Source of the DNA: Chitinophagaceae bacterium
GTDB lineage: Bacteria; Bacteroidota; Bacteroidia; Chitinophagales; Chitinophagaceae
Assembly (NCBI GenBank): GCA_947468255.1
Contig: CANIMM010000012.1
Coordinates: forward strand, 1-25,621
Direction of reading: 5' to 3'
DNA: 25,621 nucleotides
A program made the translations under genes and the position numbers. This document shows, in pieces, positions 17,647 to 25,243 of the stretch. The number at the start of each line of letters is the position of its first letter. The stretch's first letter is position 1. The notes below the pieces were generated by a model, which was not told the origin of the DNA, ran no database searches, and worked only from the letters and a program-made list of their open reading frames with translations.

Positions 17647-18288
17647 ATGCAAAGGGTATTCGCTTCCAATATAAAAAAATCAGCATATGAAGATTCTCTC
17701 GTTGGATTATCTTCTTTGCTCAATGGATTCGAAACGCAGCCAATTCATTTTACACCCTGGATAAAATTCCCCTACCGGCCGGAAGTTAGATTTGCCATTG
17801 CTCACAGCGACGACTATGTTTTTTTAAAATATTTTGTGGCAGAAAATGCTATCAGGACTGTCAATACCCAAGTGAATTCAGCTGTTTGGGAAGATAGTTG
17901 TGTAGAGTTTTTTATCGATTTTAATGATGGGAAAGGGTATTATAATTTTGAATTTAACTGTATTGGCACTCCGTTAGCAGGATTTGGGAAAACAAAGTTA
18001 GAGCGGGATTTATTACCGGAAGCATTGGTCGCCACCATTCAAACGGAAAGCTTTATCAGCAAAGTAAAAATGAAGGAGGCTATTTGTTGGGAGCTGTCGG
18101 TGGCAATTCCTTTGAATGTATTTTTTCACCAAAATTTTTCTACCTTGGCAGGAAGACAGGGCAGGGTAAACTTTTATAAATGTGGTGACAAATTGCCGGA
18201 GCCTCATTTTCTGGCTTGGTGCGATATTCAGTCAGCGGAACCTAATTTTCATTTGCCCGAATTTTTCGGTGAAATTCATTTTAAATAA
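17647..18288 (+). CDS. CBM9-like (DOMON-type) carbohydrate-binding protein without signal peptide
   Basis: A 213-residue protein resembling the family 9 carbohydrate-binding module (PF06452). The core motif is WEDSCVEFFIDFNDG followed by YYNFEFNCIG, with FHLPEFFGEIHF at the end, as in stand-alone Bacteroidota CBM9-like proteins. The frame is open back to a TTG at 17581, but I choose the ATG at 17647: the extra 22 residues look unlike any signal peptide and family members start close to this point. No Shine-Dalgarno sequence precedes either start. Without an export signal the protein appears cytoplasmic, which is odd for a glycan-binding module; it may bind imported sugars or leave by another route. 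It is first in the plus-strand half, 276 bases before the GH109 gene. Confidence 0.8.
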   Translation: MQRVFASNIKKSAYEDSLVGLSSLLNGFETQPIHFTPWIKFPYRPEVRFAIAHSDDYVFLKYFVAENAIRTVNTQVNSAVWEDSCVEFFIDFNDGKGYYNFEFNCIGTPLAGFGKTKLERDLLPEALVATIQTESFISKVKMKEAICWELSVAIPLNVFFHQNFSTLAGRQGRVNFYKCGDKLPEPHFLAWCDIQSAEPNFHLPEFFGEIHFK

Positions 18289-18472
18289 AAATAGTAGTTG
18301 AGAAGTTGGTTCACCCGAAATGATTTATTGTGCTGAAGCGGTTGCTGCAACTTTTATGATCCACTCACCGTAATATATTAAATATGGTTAATGTGTAAGA
18401 TTTAATTCTTAGGATTCTCTTACATAGCGGATGCGAATCCACCTTAAAATAATTTCTACAATCGGTTACGCG

Positions 18473-18502
18473 TTGGATTAAGTTCTAAAAACTGTATATT
18501 CG
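18473..18502 (+). promoter_or_regulatory. Candidate promoter of the GH109-kinase-GH110-GH31 cluster
   Basis: TTG at 18473-18475 and TATATTCG at 18495-18502 are separated by exactly 19 bases, the spacing of the Bacteroidota TTTG / TAnnTTTG promoter. The -7 box has one mismatch (C for T). It lies 62 bases before the GH109 ATG, within a 276-base gap that contains no gene. Confidence 0.4.
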
Positions 18503-18564
18503 AATATTAAACATTATTGTTACTCATTCGCTTTCTATTGAAACCTTAAAAATTTTTATCAATC

Positions 18565-19899
18565 ATGAACAGAAAAAGTTTTGTCAAAAATAGCGGCCTG
18601 GCAGCGGCCTCCATTGCGCTTTGGCCTGGCAGTAGTTTATCTGCACTGTCTGCAGATCAAAAAGTTAAAATAGCCATTATTGGTGTTGGAGGGCGTGGCC
18701 AAGGACATTTGGAATTGGTATTAAGAAGAGATGATGTAGAGGTAGTGGCCATTTGTGATATCGATGAGCAAATGCTTATTGATGCCAAGAAAAAGATTAC
18801 CAAGAGTGGCAAGAAGATGCCCCAAATTTATACGGGTGATATGTATGCTTGGAAAAAATTGCTGGAAAAAGAAAAGTTGGATGGCGTAATTGTGGTAACT
18901 CCATGGGAGTGGCACAAACCAATGGTGATTGGCTCCATTGAAGCAGGTGTAAAATATGTGGCTACCGAAGTGGTGTTGGGAATTACTTTGCAAGACCATT
19001 GGGATGTAGTAAAGGCAGCAGAAAAATACCATGCACAGGTAATGATGCTTGAAAATGTTTGTTACCGCCGCGATGTAATGGCGGTGTTAAATATGGTTCG
19101 TCAGGGCATTTTCGGTGAAATCATTCATCTACAAGGTGGTTACCAGCATGATTTGCGGGAAGTGAAATTTACCAATGGAGCCGAGTTTGGCGAAAAGGGT
19201 TATTCCGAGGCCAAGTGGCGCACAGAGCACTCTGTTCACCGCAATGGCGACTTATATCCTACCCATGGGGTAGGACCGCTTGCCAATTATATCAATATTA
19301 ATAGGGGGAATCGCTTCACTAGTTTGAATTCATTTTCTTCCAAGGCAAGAGGCTTGCATAATCAAATTGTTAAAAAGGGCGGTGTCAATCATCCCAATGC
19401 AAAAGTTGAATTTAAACTCGGCGATGTGGTTACCACGCAAATCAATTGTGCCAATGGAGAAACTGTTTTATTGCAACATGATACCGATTTACCGAGACCT
19501 TATTCGTTGGGTTTTCGTGTGCAGGGTACCAATGGGATATGGATGGATGTGAACAATGGAATCTATATCGAGGGCAAGGCTGCCAAACCTCACCAATGGG
19601 ATTCCGCCACCGAGTGGCTCGATAAATATGATCATCCACTTTGGGTAAGATGGACCAAGGAATCGGAAGGGGCAGGACATGGCGGAATGGATTTTTTTGT
19701 GATCCATGCCTTTATTGAATCTATCAAGCGGCAAGTGCCTACGCCTCAGGATGTGTATGATGCAGCTGCCTGGAGTGCCATTACACCATTAAGTGAACAA
19801 TCCATCTTATTGGGTAATGAAACAGTCGACTTCCCAGACTTCACTAGTGGTGATTGGATGTATCGTAAGCCTACATTTGCAATAACGGATGCTTTTTAA
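18565..19899 (+). CDS. GH109 NAD-dependent alpha-N-acetylgalactosaminidase (Gfo/Idh/MocA fold)
   Basis: A 444-residue exported glycosidase expected to remove terminal alpha-linked GalNAc (blood-group A type) using tightly bound NAD. The Rossmann domain begins at residue 33 with KIAIIGVGGRGQGHLELVLR (G40, G42, G43, G45). The key GH109 residues are visible as Glu163 (ENVCYRRD), Tyr193 (GGYQHDLRE) and Tyr231/His234 (LYPTHG). Their spacing agrees, as far as I recall, with Elizabethkingia NagA Glu149, Tyr179, Tyr225 and His228. The N-terminus NRKSFVKN is an RK variant of the twin-arginine signal, followed by an Ala/Leu-rich stretch. The GH109 mechanism passes through a 3-keto sugar. The kinase gene follows after 26 bases, so released GalNAc probably feeds it. 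A plain oxidoreductase is a less likely alternative. Confidence 0.88.
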   Translation: MNRKSFVKNSGLAAASIALWPGSSLSALSADQKVKIAIIGVGGRGQGHLELVLRRDDVEVVAICDIDEQMLIDAKKKITKSGKKMPQIYTGDMYAWKKLLEKEKLDGVIVVTPWEWHKPMVIGSIEAGVKYVATEVVLGITLQDHWDVVKAAEKYHAQVMMLENVCYRRDVMAVLNMVRQGIFGEIIHLQGGYQHDLREVKFTNGAEFGEKGYSEAKWRTEHSVHRNGDLYPTHGVGPLANYININRGNRFTSLNSFSSKARGLHNQIVKKGGVNHPNAKVEFKLGDVVTTQINCANGETVLLQHDTDLPRPYSLGFRVQGTNGIWMDVNNGIYIEGKAAKPHQWDSATEWLDKYDHPLWVRWTKESEGAGHGGMDFFVIHAFIESIKRQVPTPQDVYDAAAWSAITPLSEQSILLGNETVDFPDFTSGDWMYRKPTFAITDAF

Positions 19900-19919
19900 T
19901 TTTTGAAGTTTAAAATGAT

Positions 19920-19925
19920 AGAAGG
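19920..19925 (+). promoter_or_regulatory. Shine-Dalgarno-like AGAAGG that may move the kinase start
   Basis: AGAAGG directly abuts the first ATG (19926), too close to serve it, but lies 6 bases before the second in-frame ATG at 19932. If it is functional, translation would begin at Met3 of the listed kinase. Shine-Dalgarno sites are rare in this window, so this is only a hint. Confidence 0.3.
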
Positions 19926-20981
19926 ATGAATATGTTGGAATCGGTATTGCCTTCTTTTGGTTTTCGTGAGGATGATTTGACCCTGGTTCCATTTGGCGAA
20001 GGATTGATCAATCATACATGGAAGGTTTCGGTAAGCGGAAATGAATACATTTTGCAACGGGTAAACGACAACGTATTTACTAAGCCACAAAATATAGCGT
20101 CCAATGTACGTTTGATTGCGGATTATTTTATCGCGAATTGGCCTAGCTATCATTTTGTTGCTCCCTTGGCTGCCATTAATGGAGAAGATCTTTTGTATAT
20201 ACCTTCTTCAGGGTATTATAGAATGTTTCCTTTTGTTGCCGGCTCACATGCAAAGCAGGTGGCACAAACACCAACTCAGGCATATGAGGCCGCGCTTCAA
20301 TTTGGGAGATTTACCCGATTGCTTTGCGGGCTCGATATTTCAGGGCTTGATATTACCATTCCATCATTTCATAATTTAGGCCTTCGCTACGAACAATTTT
20401 TAACAGCCTTAGAAAATGGAAATAAAGATAGGATTGCGGCATCAACGGATTTAATTGAACAGGTAATCAATCACCAATCTATTGTAGCAGTTTACACAGC
20501 ATTGCTTTCTGATCCCCAATTTAAATTGAGGGTTACCCATCACGATACTAAAATTAGCAATGTATTATTTGATGACCAGGATAAAGGCTTGTGTGTAATT
20601 GATCTCGATACAGTAATGCCGGGGTATTTTATCAGTGATGTGGGGGATATGCTTAGAACCTACTTATGCCCAGTAAGCGAAGAAGAAAAAGACTATAGCA
20701 AGATTGAAGTCAGAGCCGATTTTTATAAGGCCATCATCAATGGCTATAAGGAAGAAATGAAAAATGAATTGACCGAAAAGGAAAATAAATATTTTTTTTA
20801 TGCCGGCAAGTTTATGATTTATATGCAAGCACTCAGATTCATAACCGATCATATCAATGATGATAAATATTATGGGGCCAAATATGAAGGTCAAAATTTG
20901 GTAAGAGCCACCAATCAAATGGTGCTATTACAGCGCTACCTAGAAAATGAAAAGGATTTAGGAAACTATGGACTAGAATAA
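19926..20981 (+). CDS. N-acetylhexosamine 1-kinase-like phosphotransferase (APH fold)
   Basis: A 351-residue cytoplasmic kinase of the aminoglycoside-phosphotransferase/choline-kinase fold. The N-lobe includes FGEGLINHTWKV (about residue 22) and YILQRVN. The catalytic loop HHDTKISN gives Asp207 and Asn212, and the metal-binding IDLDTVMPG gives Asp226/Asp228, followed by DVGDMLRT. This HxDTKxxN plus DLDTxMPG pattern is that of NahK-type kinases, which phosphorylate GalNAc or GlcNAc at O1. Coming 26 bases after the GH109 gene, the likely substrate is GalNAc, giving GalNAc-1-phosphate for the UDP-sugar or salvage route. No signal peptide, as expected. The start may be Met3 (see AGAAGG). Homoserine-kinase-like or other sugar kinases are alternatives. 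Confidence 0.82.
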   Translation: MNMLESVLPSFGFREDDLTLVPFGEGLINHTWKVSVSGNEYILQRVNDNVFTKPQNIASNVRLIADYFIANWPSYHFVAPLAAINGEDLLYIPSSGYYRMFPFVAGSHAKQVAQTPTQAYEAALQFGRFTRLLCGLDISGLDITIPSFHNLGLRYEQFLTALENGNKDRIAASTDLIEQVINHQSIVAVYTALLSDPQFKLRVTHHDTKISNVLFDDQDKGLCVIDLDTVMPGYFISDVGDMLRTYLCPVSEEEKDYSKIEVRADFYKAIINGYKEEMKNELTEKENKYFFYAGKFMIYMQALRFITDHINDDKYYGAKYEGQNLVRATNQMVLLQRYLENEKDLGNYGLE

Positions 20982-21094
20982 ATTGTTATTATCAAAATAT
21001 ACTTTACACTTGATTGCATTGCAAATTTTTCTACTACTCGAAATGGCAGCTTCATTTTGACAGTTCAAAAATTTTGATTTTTTAAATTATAACT

Positions 21095-22915
21095 ATGAAA
21101 CTCGGTTTGTTTTTGTGGGTAGTTTTGATATGTTACCAAATGAATTCAACTGCTCAAGCCTCCGACACCATTCGGGTTAGTAGTTTTGGTGTGCTGCCCA
21201 ATAGTTTTGCTGATGCTGTTACTGGTGTTCAAAATGCGATTGCCCAGTGTAAGCAAAAAAAAACCTCCGTTCTGTATTTTGAAAAAGGACGATATGATTT
21301 CTGGCCTGATAGGGCAGTAAAGAAATCATATTTTGCTTCCAATACTTCCCGAGAAAATGATGTGGTTGATAAAATCAAGACCATCGGTTTGTTTTTTGAA
21401 AGTATGCAAAACCTTACCATTGAAGGTAATGGAGCTGTTTTTATTTTTCATGGAAAGATGACACCCTGGGCTTTTGTGCATTGTGAAAATCTACACCTTC
21501 AAAATTTGACGCTCGATTTTGAAAGGCCAAGCATGTCAGAAATGACCTTGGTGAAAGTAACTGCTTCCCAAGTTGTTGCTACCGTTCATGCAGACTCGAA
21601 ATTTGCCATCATCGACAATCGGCTGGAATGGTACGGTGAAGGCTGGAAGATGCACCATTATCATGCCATAAAAGCCAATACTACAACAGGGGTAAATACC
21701 TATTCTTCTTGGTTGCCTTTTCTGAAAAGTAGGGCTGAATTAATTGCACCACAAACCGTTCAATTCACGGGTAACTTTTCGGGTTTAAAAGCAAAACCTG
21801 GGGAGGCACTTACCATCCGTGATCCTATCCGCGACCAGGTGGGAGGCTTTATCAATCTTTCCAAAAATATTTATTTTAAAAATCTGCATATTCAATATAT
21901 GCATGGATTGGGTATACTGGCACAGTTTTCCGAAAATCTTTATTTCGACAGTTTAACGGTGGCGCCTGATCCCAAGCGTGGACGTGTTATATCTTGCTTC
22001 GCTGATGCCATGCATTTTTCTAGTTGTAAGGGGGACATAAAAATAGAGAACTCCTTATTCAAAGGCTTGCATGATGATCCAATTAATGTGCATGGAACGC
22101 ATTTAAAAATAACGGGAATCATTTCTCCTAACCATTTGAAAGTACGCTTCATGCACCCCGAAACGTATGGCTTCGAAGCCTTTTTTGCAGGCGATTCAAT
22201 TGCATTTGTGCATCCTCAAAGTTTGGAGGTATTTGGTGGGGGAGTTATCCAGTCTGCTAAACTAGTCGCCTCCACTGAAATGGAATTAGTGTTGGTTACT
22301 TCGTCTACTGATGGCATTGTAATGGGTGATTGTTTGGAAAATATTTCCTGGAATCCTTCAGTAACGGTTCGCAATTGCCGTTTTGAAAGTGTAAATACTA
22401 GAGGGCTGCTATTAACGACTCGAAAAAAAGTATTGATTGAATCCAATCATTTTTATCGTACCGGAATGCATGCCATCTTGATTGCAAATGACGCTTCCAA
22501 CTGGTACGAGTCGGGCCCTGTTGAGGATGTGGTGATTCGTAATAATGTGTTTGAAGAATGTGCGTACAACTCAGCTCCCAAAAATTATGTAATTGCTATT
22601 GCTCCCGAAAATCACCAGCTGGTGAGCAATTATTATGTTCACCGAAATATTCGAATTGAGAACAATTTTTTTAAAGTGTATGAAGCGCCATTGCTTTCAG
22701 CAAGAAGTACTGCGGGGTTGATTTTTAGCCATAATACAATTGCCCCCTCTTATTTAATGAAGCCGGTTGGGGATAAGCCTGCCGTTCAATTAACGGCTTG
22801 CAAAGAGGTAACCATATTGAATAATCATTTCACAACGAAATGGCTGTCATTTTTGCAATTAGAAAAAATGAGTGTGCAACAGGTTATAACGGATTTGACC
22901 ATTAAAAATAATTAA
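21095..22915 (+). CDS. GH110 alpha-1,3-galactosidase (beta-helix)
   Basis: A 606-residue exported inverting enzyme that removes alpha-1,3-linked galactose, as in blood-group B or linear alpha-Gal epitopes and some algal galactans. The signal peptide ends about STAQA (residue 22). The body is a right-handed parallel beta-helix with repeated N/V/I ladders. The GH110 core is clear: GRVISCFADAMHFSSCKG (Asp304) and GLHDDPINVHGTH (Asp327, Asp328). The 23/24-residue spacing of these three Asp matches the active-site trio of a structurally studied GH110 enzyme (Asp321, Asp344, Asp345 from memory). It follows the kinase by 113 bases and precedes the GH31 gene by 26. The B-subfamily, active on branched and linear substrates, cannot be separated from A by eye. 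Confidence 0.9.
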   Translation: MKLGLFLWVVLICYQMNSTAQASDTIRVSSFGVLPNSFADAVTGVQNAIAQCKQKKTSVLYFEKGRYDFWPDRAVKKSYFASNTSRENDVVDKIKTIGLFFESMQNLTIEGNGAVFIFHGKMTPWAFVHCENLHLQNLTLDFERPSMSEMTLVKVTASQVVATVHADSKFAIIDNRLEWYGEGWKMHHYHAIKANTTTGVNTYSSWLPFLKSRAELIAPQTVQFTGNFSGLKAKPGEALTIRDPIRDQVGGFINLSKNIYFKNLHIQYMHGLGILAQFSENLYFDSLTVAPDPKRGRVISCFADAMHFSSCKGDIKIENSLFKGLHDDPINVHGTHLKITGIISPNHLKVRFMHPETYGFEAFFAGDSIAFVHPQSLEVFGGGVIQSAKLVASTEMELVLVTSSTDGIVMGDCLENISWNPSVTVRNCRFESVNTRGLLLTTRKKVLIESNHFYRTGMHAILIANDASNWYESGPVEDVVIRNNVFEECAYNSAPKNYVIAIAPENHQLVSNYYVHRNIRIENNFFKVYEAPLLSARSTAGLIFSHNTIAPSYLMKPVGDKPAVQLTACKEVTILNNHFTTKWLSFLQLEKMSVQQVITDLTIKNN

Positions 22916-22941
22916 AGAGTAAGTTTTTAATTTAAACAAGT

Positions 22942-25074
22942 ATGAAAAATTGGATTGTTTTAATTTTATTGATTTCTATTGTAAAAGGAATCGCTCAGCC
23001 TAGCATTGACTGGAAGATAGTAGCACCGGGTATTTGGAGTGCAAAAATAGGCAAACCCGACAAGTTTAATTTTTATACAGCCATAGCAACAAAGCCCCGG
23101 ATTGCAGCTTTGCAATCAATGGAATCGGTAAATTTTCCGCTTCCAAAAAATGAAATAAAAGCTACTATTATTGATGGTAAAACCTATTTGCATTTCCCAT
23201 TGGATAGTAGTGAGAAAATTTTCGGTTTGGGGTTAAACTTTAAAACAGTGGAGCAGCGCGGTCGCATCATGCGGCTGCATATGGATCATTATGGTGGGCA
23301 AGACAATGGTCGAAATCATGCACCGGTACCATTTTATGTTTCGTCGAATGGGTATGGTGTATTAATCAATGCTGCACGCTATATTGATGTATGGGTTGGC
23401 ACTGCTGTTGAAAAAGATAGCAAGCATCCTCCAGTTGTTCGGGATAGAAATACGGATAAGCAATGGAGTGCTAGTCCTTATTCCGACAATATTGAAATAT
23501 TAATACCAGCTGAAGGGGCAGAGGTGATTGTTTTTGGTGGACCAACTCCTTTGGATGCAGTACGCAGGTATAATTTATTTAATGGAGGGGGCTGTCTACC
23601 TCCCAAATGGGGATTGGGATTTTGGCATCGCACACCCACGCTTTATAGTGAAGTGGATGTGATGAATGAAGTGAAAGACTATGCAGCGCATCAGTTTCCA
23701 TTGACAGTGATTGGACTAGAGCCAGGCTGGCAAAGTAAATCCTATCCTTGTACCTACGAGTGGGACAAGGGTAGATTTCCTCATCCTGAACAATTGATGG
23801 ATAGTTTAAAAAATAGGGGCGTGTATGCCAACCTATGGATGAATCCTTTTATCTCGCCCAATGGGGAATTGTATAAACCAATCTTGCCTTATACTGCGTC
23901 TCATACCGTGTGGACAGGGGTAGTGCCAGATTACTCCATGCCCCAGGTACAAAAATTAGTAGCTCAACATTTTACCAAGTATTTGCTCAGTAAGGGAGTA
24001 AGCGGTTTTAAGATGGATGAGAATGATGGCTACGATAATTGGCTTTGGCCCGATGTAACCAGATTCCCTTCCGGTAATTCGGCTGAGCAAATGCGCCAGA
24101 CTTATGCCCTGATGATGCAGCAATTGACAGCCAATCTTTACCGGCAAAAAAACACCAGAACCTATGGTTTGGTGAGAGCTTCCAATGCAGGGGGTTCCTC
24201 TTTTCCCTATGTGATTTACAATGATTATTACAGCCATCCTGACTTCATAACGGCAATGATTAATAGCTCTTTTATTGGCGTTTTATGGACTCCCGAAGTG
24301 CGAGGCTCTGCAACGGCTGAAGAGTGGTTAAGAAGAATGCAAACCGTATGTTTTTCACCCTTGGCAATGATTAATGCTTGGTCTGACGGAACCAAACCAT
24401 GGTCATTTCCTGAAGTGGAAAAACAAGTGCAGTTCATTGCTAACCTTCGAATGCAATTGATTCCATACCTGTATACCAATTATGCTGATTATGCTTTTTA
24501 CGGAACGCCACCTATTAAAGCAATGAATTTAGTACCAGGGTTCAATGTAAGTGCTACGATTACCAAAGGCCAACTTAGTTCGGTCGATAACCCCTATGCC
24601 AAAGCTTCTAAGCATGAAATGAAAGACCAGTTTATGGTGGGGGATGATCTTTTGGTTGCACCATTGTTTGCGGGTCAAACTACCCGAAAGGTGGTGTTGC
24701 CCCAAGGTAAATGGTATGATTTTTACACTGGAAAATTTGCAGGCGAAGGGGAAGTGTTAACCATTACACCCGGCTTGGATATTATACCTGTTTATGTCCG
24801 GGATGGAGGTATTATACCAATGACTGCACCCATTTTAAGAATTGGGAAAGAGAAATTGCCGGTTGAAATTAGGCACTACGGACAAAAAGAAAGTTCCTTT
24901 CAGTTGTACGATGACGATGGCGTAAGTTTTGATTATGAAAAAGGAAAATTCACCCGAATTAGTTTGTCAGCCAAAAAAGATAAGGCAGGCGTACTTCAAG
25001 GCAATGTTTCTATTCCTTCAGGTGCAACTGTTTGGTCATACAGTAATTATACTTGGCATTTTATGACCCAATAA
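22942..25074 (+). CDS. GH31 glycosidase, possibly an alpha-galactosidase or alpha-GalNAc-ase
   Basis: A 710-residue secreted GH31 enzyme: signal peptide to about IAQ (residue 19), N-terminal beta-sandwich (about 25-215), TIM barrel (about 220-530), then proximal and distal beta domains. GH31 marks include EKIFGLGLNF, PPKWGLGFWH and the nucleophile segment GFKMDENDG with Asp359. The acid/base segment VIYNDYYSH (Asp428) departs from the usual WxGDN of alpha-glucosidases. The short length and altered active-site motifs argue against a plain alpha-glucosidase. GH31 also contains alpha-galactosidases of about this size in Bacteroidota and alpha-N-acetylgalactosaminidases elsewhere. Its position 26 bases after GH110 favours an alpha-galactoside or alpha-GalNAc substrate. 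The family is secure; specificity is inference. Confidence 0.88.
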   Translation: MKNWIVLILLISIVKGIAQPSIDWKIVAPGIWSAKIGKPDKFNFYTAIATKPRIAALQSMESVNFPLPKNEIKATIIDGKTYLHFPLDSSEKIFGLGLNFKTVEQRGRIMRLHMDHYGGQDNGRNHAPVPFYVSSNGYGVLINAARYIDVWVGTAVEKDSKHPPVVRDRNTDKQWSASPYSDNIEILIPAEGAEVIVFGGPTPLDAVRRYNLFNGGGCLPPKWGLGFWHRTPTLYSEVDVMNEVKDYAAHQFPLTVIGLEPGWQSKSYPCTYEWDKGRFPHPEQLMDSLKNRGVYANLWMNPFISPNGELYKPILPYTASHTVWTGVVPDYSMPQVQKLVAQHFTKYLLSKGVSGFKMDENDGYDNWLWPDVTRFPSGNSAEQMRQTYALMMQQLTANLYRQKNTRTYGLVRASNAGGSSFPYVIYNDYYSHPDFITAMINSSFIGVLWTPEVRGSATAEEWLRRMQTVCFSPLAMINAWSDGTKPWSFPEVEKQVQFIANLRMQLIPYLYTNYADYAFYGTPPIKAMNLVPGFNVSATITKGQLSSVDNPYAKASKHEMKDQFMVGDDLLVAPLFAGQTTRKVVLPQGKWYDFYTGKFAGEGEVLTITPGLDIIPVYVRDGGIIPMTAPILRIGKEKLPVEIRHYGQKESSFQLYDDDGVSFDYEKGKFTRISLSAKKDKAGVLQGNVSIPSGATVWSYSNYTWHFMTQ

Positions 25075-25243
25075 AATTTAAAGAAGGGAAACTAAAAAAA
25101 TAAAGTTAGCTTGAATAGGGAAGGAGGATAGTTATTTATTGAGTTTAAAATTATTTCAAACCAATAGCAGGATTCCATAATAATGAAACTATAAAGTCTT
25201 CGTTCAATTTAAATGCATTGCTTAAATTTTCAACCGAACTATT

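Noticed and set aside
18300..18360. AAGTTG/CAACTTTT pairing after the CBM9-like gene
   Set aside because: The arms are six bases with a loop of about 40 bases, and the T-run is short; not convincing as a terminator.
21065..21077. Perfect inverted repeat TCAAAA-A-TTTTGA just before the GH110 start
   Set aside because: Composed only of A/T-rich words in an AT-rich leader, 18 bases from the ATG; too simple to call an operator or terminator.
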